DNA of 64,000 bases, from assembly GCA_022478985.1 (NCBI GenBank), contig JAKSZP010014454.1, positions 248,001 through 312,000 of the forward strand. The letters run 5' to 3'. Positions within the stretch are counted from its first letter, which is position 1; every line of letters begins with the position of its first letter. This DNA comes from Massospora cicadina. Taxonomy: Eukaryota > Entomophthoromycota > Entomophthoromycetes > Entomophthorales > Entomophthoraceae. The notes beneath the pieces are model-generated. The model saw nothing but the letters and a program-made list of their open reading frames with translations, was not told the DNA's origin and did no database searches. Shown in pieces: positions 56,721 to 64,000 of this stretch. Made by a program: the position numbers and the translations under genes.

Positions 56721-57955
56721 CTTGCAGAAGCCTCAGTGTGAGAGCCTATATGACTTAATTGGGCTACCAGAGGAGGCCTGGTGGGATGAAACTGAGTAAG
56801 ATAAAAGCATCCTGAGAAGATGTTCTAAAGACACCTGGCATGTCAATGGAAATCTGCAAAAGAAGATTCAAAATAAGTGGTATCCATGCATCCAGACTTG
56901 TGATTGCAAGGAGATAGTGATGGTGGCTCACAAGCACGCGAGCCATGGAAAATTCCAAAAGACGCTGCATACCTAGAGGAGGAGTTCTACTAAGTTAGCA
57001 TGTTTGCCAAAGTACACTAAGCCTTGGAGCTGTGTATACCTTATGCAAATTTTCGCCTGATAGAGAAGTGATTCAAGTGTTCGCTGATTTCCCCCACTGC
57101 ATCATTCAGTAATGTCTTAATTGACGTGGTGGGACCGTTGCCAACTGCATCCAGAAGCTCCAGGTTTATCATAGTAGCTATCAACCACTTCCTCAAGTGA
57201 GTCAAGGCTTCTGCAGTCAAAACATATACTGCAAATTCCACTGCTCGTTTCCTTCACAGTCAAGTGATTATAAAACATGGATGCCCTCAAGTCCTACTGT
57301 AAGACAATGGAAAGAACTTTAGCTTGGACTAATGAAGAAACTAATGGATTTAGTATGGTGAAGCAGCAGTTCACTACTTCTTACAATCCATACTCTAATG
57401 GAAGTATCAAAAAAGTGATGGGACCCTAAAGAAATTTCAAAGTAAATGGCCCTCAACTAAACGTCAAAGAGGGACCAATTGCTGTTATCAGCGCTGTTGG
57501 CTTACCAGCTAAGCCATTACCGCGTGATTAAAATGTTCCCCTTCAAAGCCCTTTATGGGCATGAAGCCACGCTGCTAACCCTCCTGGCACCAATCATCTC
57601 AGATTATTGAAAGAAACTAACACCTGGGAGTTGCCAGAAGGAGTAAGCTGGAAAGTTAAAAAGATTTCAGTTAGAGGCTTGAAGCAACATTGAAGCAAGC
57701 CTCACTCCAAGCCAATGGGAGAGCCAGAAAAAACTAGGCTACTGGAGTTTAGCCAAGGAGAAAAAGTTCTGTTTTACCACCTTCTTGGAACACAACTAGA
57801 GAAACTACAGGACATTTGGACTGGGCCTGTGACCATCTTGACAAAGAGAGGAGTGGAATATTCCATCTGGGATGATGATACTAACGCTATATTTAGTAGA
57901 GTACACGCCCATTACCTCAGATCATTCCACAGGTCTGGTCTTGGAAGGGGAAGAA
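56721..57955 (+). pseudogene. G integrase remnant
   Basis: [10 protein letters not shown] near 57119 carries the first catalytic Asp and a DNGKNF string near 57304 the second. The Glu position near 57410 reads SIKKV, apparently Lys. The carboxy-terminal frame 57715-58116 (MGEPEKTRLLEFSQGEKVLF, then DIWTGPVTILTKRGVEYSIW) is the GPY/F-type module. It runs on across the polypurine tract (TTGGAAGGGGAAGAAC) into the LTR at 57954. No chromodomain. Confidence 0.8.
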
Positions 57956-59693
57956 CCATGGATTTGGCTGCAACTGGTGCAACAAGTCATTCCTCAACCA
58001 GTGTAATGAACAAAAGTATTTACAAACTGGTGGCGGTACAGGCAACCAACCCACCATGTATGAGTAGAAACAAGGCCCTTTTCAAATATGTGGGCAAACC
58101 AAGGGATTTTCAGTAAAGCTGTGATGATGGCATGCGAAATAATCATTTCTTGATGAGTTAGAAGATTTAATTTATGATGACAATGACGCCGCCAAAGTTC
58201 CCTTTGAAAATTGAGCCCCATATATACTTTTGGGGGACCATAATAATTTGCATATAATCAATGATGTGATGAGGAGAACCCCTAAAATTATGCCTATGAG
58301 AACATCCAAGGTTCAAAAGTGAATATTGCAGATCCAGATATCGTCTAATATTTAGAATCACTTGAAGCCATGATGTGAGCCGCATTGTAGGAGCGCCATT
58401 TCTTAAACCTGATATTAAGAAGAGTACTACCAAATTTGATAAATAAAATTAAATCTGAAGAAGAAATTTTGACCCAACATCCAGAAGTGAGGATCAGTGA
58501 AAGGGCCACTGGACTTGGGTCATGGATAGTCACTATGAGATGGAGCTTACAATTACAAGTGTTAGAACAAATGGATGGTTATACTAAATCATCTATTGGA
58601 TGCTGTTAAAAAATATGACTGGAAGATAAGCCCAAATAATTAATGGCAGATCATCGGTTTTTTATTGTGATTGGGTCAAAGTGAGTATTATCTATTGATT
58701 AGATAGGGTTGATGCAGAGTTAGTTGACCTCAGCAAATAAGAGTGAATTTTACCAGAGCCTCAATGATGAGGTGAAACCCCTAAATTTGTTGTGAATAGG
58801 AAATAACTAAGCTGTTGGATCAAAATTAATTAGAAACAACAATTATATGAACGGAAGGTGAATTCAAGGAAGGGGGTCAGTTAATTAGAAAAAAAAGAGT
58901 GGATAGTAGGGGAAAAATGAGTCAGCAGTAGAAGGTTGCTCACTATATATTACAATAAATAAAGTGGTGTCTAAAGCTATTGCTTCATCTTCTTATTATA
59001 TTAACCAAGTTATTTCAGGGACTGACAATCTCCATAACATCCGTCTGTTGCTCAGTGGGCTTAGCCCCGTGCAAACCTTATGGCGGGTATTAACCATAAG
59101 GCCAATTTATAACAGATGACATTTATAACTAGAGGATCTTATAAAAATCCTCATATTGAACCCCAAATTCCCACTTAGTTTTCAATATTTTAAACATTTT
59201 TATATCTTGAATTTACCTTAATTATAAAATACTTCATTTTTTATCAAATTAAAAATGTTATCGCAGAATCTAAACTTTATCCTTTCACTTGCAATTATAG
59301 TTGTTTAAGTGATTGAAACAGTAACCAATCAAGGTTTAACCAAACAACAGTCTTCAGTAACCAGAATGAGATCTGCCCTGTTTAGACAAAGACACTCTAT
59401 ATCGTGGATACCTTGAAGCAAAGCTGCCAAGGGAGAGGTTGGATTAGTTTCCATTGATTACCAAGGGCAAACGTATTTTGAATATGTCTAAGAGTGTCTA
59501 AAAGAGTTTTGCCATGAGCGTAAAGAGTTTACCAAAGCGATTGAAGCTACAAGGGGTAGCACCAGAGGAGTCTTTGCTTAGTTAGAATGATTGTGATGTT
59601 TGTGAAGGTTGTTTGGTGCCTAACTGTGAGGTTGGTTCCCCTGAGCAGTGAGTTGGCTCACAGATTAAGCAAGCTGAGGTTGGCGTGCTGATT
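57954..59693 (+). repeat. G 3' LTR, interrupted by A4
   Basis: Homologous to 51653-52876 before 58599 and after 59119. The first bases have drifted (AACCATGG for TGTCATGG). Confidence 0.87.
58604..59114 (+). mobile_element. A4: solo LTR of Ty3 family A
   Basis: 511 bp; starts TGTTAAAAAATATGACTGG and ends TATTAACCATAAGGCCAATTTATAACA-like, matching the A1 LTR reversed. Flanks GATGC (58599-58603) and GATGA (59115-59119) are one mismatch from a duplication. No interior remains, so it is probably the product of recombination between the two LTRs. It lies about 20 bp upstream of the TATA-like site of the G LTR (near 59138). Confidence 0.9.
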
Positions 59694-59698
59694 AATAT

Positions 59699-60117
59699 AA
59701 AAGTTAAAGCTTTGCATTTCAGTGTCAATGAGCCAAACAACCATCTGATAAATCTTTCTTTGATATTAAAAAATCATAGTTATTAATTATAATATATAAT
59801 TGCTATACAAAGAGGACCTAAATGCTATATACTAACAAAAAAAATTTGTTTCAGCTCCGCAAAAACTATAAAATTTTCATCTAGGTAAGTGTATTAAATA
59901 AAGGGAACAAATCAATAAAGGATCATGTTTTTGAGCTAAGAATATACTCTAATGGACGCGTGAGTAGCATCAGAGAAAAAAAAGTGTTTATTAAACTCAA
60001 GATTTTAAAGCAAAGGATTTAAATAAGGACCTTAGTTATCAAAAGACTTTTGTCTCATAGATCTATATGAGAAAGAAGGATATTTATCAGCAAGTTCATA
60101 CTGACACGTAAATCTCA
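59699..60117. other. AT-rich DNA, no gene seen
   Basis: Nothing recognised between G and F3. Confidence 0.55.
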
Positions 60118-60133
60118 GCAAAATTATGTTCAA

Positions 60134-60720
60134 TCGTGGCAGTTGAGGCTGCAGCTGCCCCTGCTAACACCCTACTTCGCCAGCATCTTCATGGGACGAA
60201 GGAGCCCCTTGTTGAGGGTATTCCCATCCGCAATTTTCCCCATGATATTGAGGAAGATGCAAATGTATGAAATTGAGGAGTTTGCTTTTGGTGCAAGCCA
60301 CGCTTGCATTAACACAGCAAAGACTTCTCTTTTTAACCCCAATTATCCTGAAACTCATCGATGCATCAAGTCATTAACTTGTATGCCTGCTCTCATCACT
60401 TTTGCTGAGCATCAACTTACTCAACATGTTGAGGCAATGGACACTGACAGCCTCATCAACGAAGAAAACCCACAACTATACCTCCTTATGCCTCATGTCG
60501 CTGATGCTCCTACCCCAATGTTGTCTGCCATTGTCCACCAGCTAAAGTGGGCGCCGGACAAAAGTTTCCCCCAAAACTTCCTCACCTTCTGATTGGCTTT
60601 TTAGGTTTTTAGTTGAGGTGCATATTAGGATTTCTTAATTCTGATAATCCCTTATTTGGCCCATTTACAAATAAAGATGCGTGGTGGCTCCCTCATTTGG
60701 GTTGGTCACCACCAGTGCTA
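60134..60720 (+). mobile_element. F3: short F-like element with 14-bp duplication
   Basis: 587 bp between perfect repeats AAAATTATGTTCAA at 60120-60133 and 60721-60734. It encodes only the carboxy-terminal part of the F protein, so it looks 5'-truncated, as LINE copies often are. Its 3' end (CCATTTACAAATAAAG, then about 45 more bases) differs from the F1/F2 tail, so it may be another subfamily. Confidence 0.85.
60143..60592 (+). CDS. F3 open frame, F-family carboxy-terminal domain
   Basis: 149 codons, open. Residues 50-100 (CINTAKTSLFNPNYPETHRC, ITFAEHQLTQHVEAM) resemble VAKTSV...AHIQEEHHVAELMEAVF in F2. The first 45 codons are less certain and the Met is not a proven start, since truncation places it 10 bases from the element edge. 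Unknown function; no metal or nucleotide motif. Confidence 0.55.
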   Translation: MRLQLPLLTPYFASIFMGRRSPLLRVFPSAIFPMILRKMQMYEIEEFAFGASHACINTAKTSLFNPNYPETHRCIKSLTCMPALITFAEHQLTQHVEAMDTDSLINEENPQLYLLMPHVADAPTPMLSAIVHQLKWAPDKSFPQNFLTF

Positions 60721-60734
60721 AAAATTATGTTCAA

Positions 60735-62640
60735 CTTCCAATAAATCCCTACCATATATATAAAAACATTTCTATGGGTTAAAATACTATGAGTAAGCTC
60801 TAAATATTTCTAACTTTCCAGGAAGAGTTAAAATAGCATCTAAAATAGACTTATGACCTTAGAAGTATTATTCATCATGTTATAAGTTACACTTAAATGA
60901 TTTCATACAAATAAGAGCTTTCATTATTAATTAAAAACTTTCCTATTATGTTACAAGTCTACACTAGAAGTTGTAAAAGAGAGTGTCATAGTCATGTTTG
61001 CCATCACACAAAACATGTTTAGTTCTCATAACAATCTCTTAGGTCTCACTGAAAAGTATAAAATACAATACAGTTCATCTATTTATATAGTTATTTATAA
61101 ATAACCTTATTATATGTAAGAAAAAAAATATAATTGTTAAACCTCAGAGATTTTGAATTCACTATTTAAATCCTATTAAAAAACTAGGGAATTAACTAAA
61201 AGCAAGGGTGATACCTATTTATGGTAAAAGATAGCTATTTATTCTTATTATGAGGTTCAGATGTTGATAATTATTAACAAATTAGGACCTTGATTCTTGT
61301 TACAAGTTGATAATATGATTAGTTTCATGACATTTCATAAAGGTTTGATCATGTCTGTAAATCATGAGAGTCAACCTCTTTATCCAGATCGCAGTAATTT
61401 ACCTCACAGAAGCAAGTGGGGACCAAATGAACCAGTAGAACTTTTTACAATTGAGCATTTTTGCTTATGTTGTTGATGAGAGGTGGGTCAATAATCTAGC
61501 CCTAAGGATACTCCTATTGTACTCTCATTTTTAATTGTTTCTCTTAATAATAATAATAAAGGGGTTTTTAGAGAGGCAGCTCAGATCAACGGCCACCATC
61601 AGGGCTACATGACTCATCCTACTCCCAGCCCGTTATCACCAATTCCTATAGAATTGATAATAAAAGCCTCAAAACCTGTAAAGCTCTTAATAAGTCAGAG
61701 AAGACCATTTGGTTAACAAAATACAAACTTACAGATCAAATAATATTATTCAAGTCAATAAATTTACGCCTAGGAGCTTTGACTTTTATTTATCAGCAGA
61801 ATTAAACTCTTATGGAGTGGAATATGCCAAAAAATGATCAGGGAAAACTGCTCAAATTTGCCTCTATCTAAGTGCTTTGCTGCTGATCTGAGGTATCTAT
61901 AGTCAAAATTTTACAAGTTTATTCACTGGATTAATGATACAGTGTCATTTGAAAAAAATCAAAGTGTGTCTGTATATAATTATGTGTATCCTTTCTCCAT
62001 CAATTCTTGATAGGGTCAATTTATTTGGTTGAGTGGTTTAGGATTGTTTATTAAACTTAATAATCCTCCATATCACTCATCAGTCAATTCAATGTCACTT
62101 CTCCATTGAGTCTGATAGGTTTAATTTAAAATGGAAAATGGTTGAGAATCAATAAACTAACTGAATAAACTTTTAAATTACTCAGCGACAGCAATCAAAT
62201 AAAAACCAAACTGCTCAACCAAAAAATATAACTATGAAATCATCATTAAACTTTTTCATATTGTTTTTAATTTCTATTTATAACTGTAATTAATTTTAAT
62301 ATAATTGAGACGTTGTTTTATAGCTTACAATGTTTTTAATATTATTAATCATTTGTGTTAAAGTTTAGTGAAATATGGTTTATTCATAAGAGGAGTTATG
62401 GAACATACATACATATTATACAGTAAAATTATCTAGTAATATAGTTTTCAAAAATTATCTTCAACTTTAGTATAAGTGCTTCCAAATTTTTAATTACTCA
62501 AACAATAAGATTAACTATACTAGAGAAAAATGAGATAAGTATTGTAGAGGTGGTCAGTATAGATGGCAATCAGCAAGTTTAGTATATAATAATAATAATT
62601 GTTTAATCAACCATCAGTTTTTAATTATAAAAATTCACTA
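60735..62640. other. AT-rich DNA, no gene seen
   Basis: No domain found. It holds small TAA repeats at 61545-61560 and 62587-62599. A GC-richer patch at about 61565-61660 is edged by ATAATAAA on both sides. Confidence 0.55.
61545..61560. repeat. (TAA)n microsatellite
   Basis: About five TAA units. A similar short run is at 62587-62599. Confidence 0.85.
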
Positions 62641-63465
62641 TATCAATGAGACAGTACCATGCCGCCCCAATAAGGAGCTCTGATACAGATTTTTATATAA
62701 TGTCCTTAAAACCACGATGCTCTTCCAAAAACAATTAATGAAAATTTTGGGACGAGGGACCAAACTAAGGCTAGTTCCAAGCCACCTTTCAATCCCCTTC
62801 CTTCCCCTTATTATAAAGACAACAGACCCTCATAGGGTCTTTTGTTGATTCATTTTCCATCTTGAGCCTTTTTTAACCAGATTACTATATTCTCAGTTGA
62901 ATTTCAAGTATTCTAACAGATTCCCAGTTCTCACTAAGTTTTTTGCAAATCCAGCAAAGATTGTCGCCATTTTCACTCTAGCTCCAATGATTGCATAGAG
63001 AAAACTCAAATCATCAACCCAACAGCTCATTACTTTTTAGCAGAAGTCATATAGGGTTATTTTCCAAACTATTTTCTTGATCTACTGCTCATAAATTACA
63101 TTCCCAACTTCCTGATTCTCCCCAGCTGACTCATCACTGGTTCTGAACAAAATTGACTAATGAGGGGATCTCCAATATGCTGTTGAAAAAACCATCCACA
63201 ACAACTAAATTTTCCCCAATGACTCACTTCTGGTTTAGCGCAATACAACTTTAAAAGAATTTTCAACTCACAATCACAAAGGCCATTTATGACCACCAAG
63301 CTCACCTCACTAATCTACCACTGGCTCAGCGTGATTTGTCCAAAAAAATCTTGTCAAACAGCTAATTTTTGTTGATACTCCTTTTTTAATTTAAGAACGC
63401 TTGTCTGCCCAACCCATAAAGTATTTTCAGATCTTTTGCAATCCAGAGCACTCATATTTGGGTCC
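62641..63465. other. Unassigned sequence with TATA-like site and strong hairpin
   Basis: A TATTATAAAG string (62809-62818) is followed by an inverted repeat at 62820-62847: CAACAGACCCT, loop CAT, AGGGTCT, TT, TGTTG. This TATA-plus-hairpin layout could be an LTR or a Pol II promoter of an unknown unit. No coding frame or matching second copy supports either. Confidence 0.4.
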
Positions 63466-64000
63466 TGTCACGGGTGAGGCCACAAGCTTACCAGCGGTAC
63501 ATTCCTAGATTAGCAGAATGACCTGAGTTCACCCCCAAACTGTTGGAAGCATGGGCAACTTACCTGCCGCGGATGAAGTTGGATGGGGGACCTTAATATA
63601 TTCAGGTTTGTCAAAAATTTAGCCCATAATCAGAGTTATGTCATGTGAGTTATTATTCAACCTTACGCTTAGAAGATTTGTTATATGAAGATGACAACGT
63701 CGCCTAAGAACACTATAAAAATTGGCCCCCTTTTATATCTTTGGGTGGCCAAATAAAATTTTTATTCCACCGGTGGTGAAGTAATTATTTAACTGAATTT
63801 ACCTGACAGGAATAATAGAGGCTATTGTGTGAATATACCAAATCTGTCCAACAACAAAATTTATAGTCACTAAAAACATGATGCAAGTCTCATCAAAGTA
63901 ACGCCATTGCACAAACCATATGTCAATAAGAATATTAGAAAACCTGGTAATCAGTCAATAACTAAAGAAAATGATACCACTGGGGCACCACTAGTGCTAA
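63466..64000 (+). repeat. G-family LTR, cut by window end
   Basis: Starts TGTCACGGGTGAGGCCACAA and follows the G 5' LTR (51653 onward). Shared blocks include TTATATCTTTGGGTGGCCAAA and TTTTTATTCCACC. Whether it is a solo LTR or the start of another element cannot be seen. Confidence 0.8.

Larger units (their letters stand above)
51653..59693 (+). mobile_element. Ty3/Gypsy LTR retrotransposon G
   Basis: LTRs are 51653-52876 (1224 bp) and 57954-59693 (1740 bp). The second is longer because solo LTR A4 (511 bp) plus a 5-bp duplication sits in it; without these it is again 1224 bp. Interior: primer site, Gag with zinc knuckle, protease, dUTPase-like remnant, RT, RNase H, integrase. Flanks AATGT (51648-51652) and AATAT (59694-59698) may be the target duplication. 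Heavily decayed. Confidence 0.9.

Overview
This window looks like the repeat-filled, AT-rich genome of a eukaryote, most likely a fungus. The best guess is a basidiomycete with an expanded genome such as a rust. That guess rests on the element types: Ty3/Gypsy elements with a dUTPase domain between protease and reverse transcriptase, a chromodomain Ty3 element, and a LINE with a zinc-finger RVT tail. I recall dUTPase-bearing Ty3 elements being reported from basidiomycetes, but I cannot check it. I see no host gene, rRNA, functional tRNA, CRISPR array or prokaryotic operon. Almost everything recognisable is a transposable element or a fossil of one, separated by AT-rich DNA with nothing I can read.

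Layout. 1500-7550 is Ty3 copy A1 (minus). 8506-8823 is a tRNA-derived SINE. 9529-23191 is Ty3 element B (plus), split by Ty3 copy A2 (15064-21144, minus), which sits in B's RNase H and is flanked by AACAC duplications. 23256-28545 is a nearly full-length LINE (minus) with a 13-bp target duplication. 29085-29375 is a small solo LTR. 29912-46578 is the nest of D, a repeat with LTR-like ends: Ty3 copy A3 (30789-36857) lies in its middle, and its right-hand copy is split by F1 (37695-39621) and by the chromodomain Ty3 element E (39758-46531). 47293-49201 is F2, a 1.9-kb ORF1-only retroelement with a 19-bp duplication. 51653-59693 is Ty3 element G (plus), whose right LTR carries a solo A LTR (A4, 58604-59114). 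60134-60720 is F3, a short F-like copy. 63466 to the window end is a further G-type LTR.

Two systems stand out. First, the LINE, the F elements (F1, F2) and the SINE share the same 3' end of about 40 bp (TGTCC...CCAAGG.CAGC..CCTCAAATAAA) and all have long target duplications. This looks like an autonomous LINE with two tiers of dependants: one that keeps only an ORF1-like gene, and one driven by a tRNA-like promoter. Second, Ty3 families A, B and G each carry a dUTPase-like domain before RT and start minus-strand synthesis from the same primer site (TGGTGCTCACTA). The chromodomain element E lacks the dUTPase.

All Ty3 copies are broken. In family A several catalytic codons changed at sites that fit loss of an ancestral CpG, which suggests decay of methylated DNA. 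A copies sit inside B, D and G, and nothing sits inside A, so A was the last Ty3 family to move.
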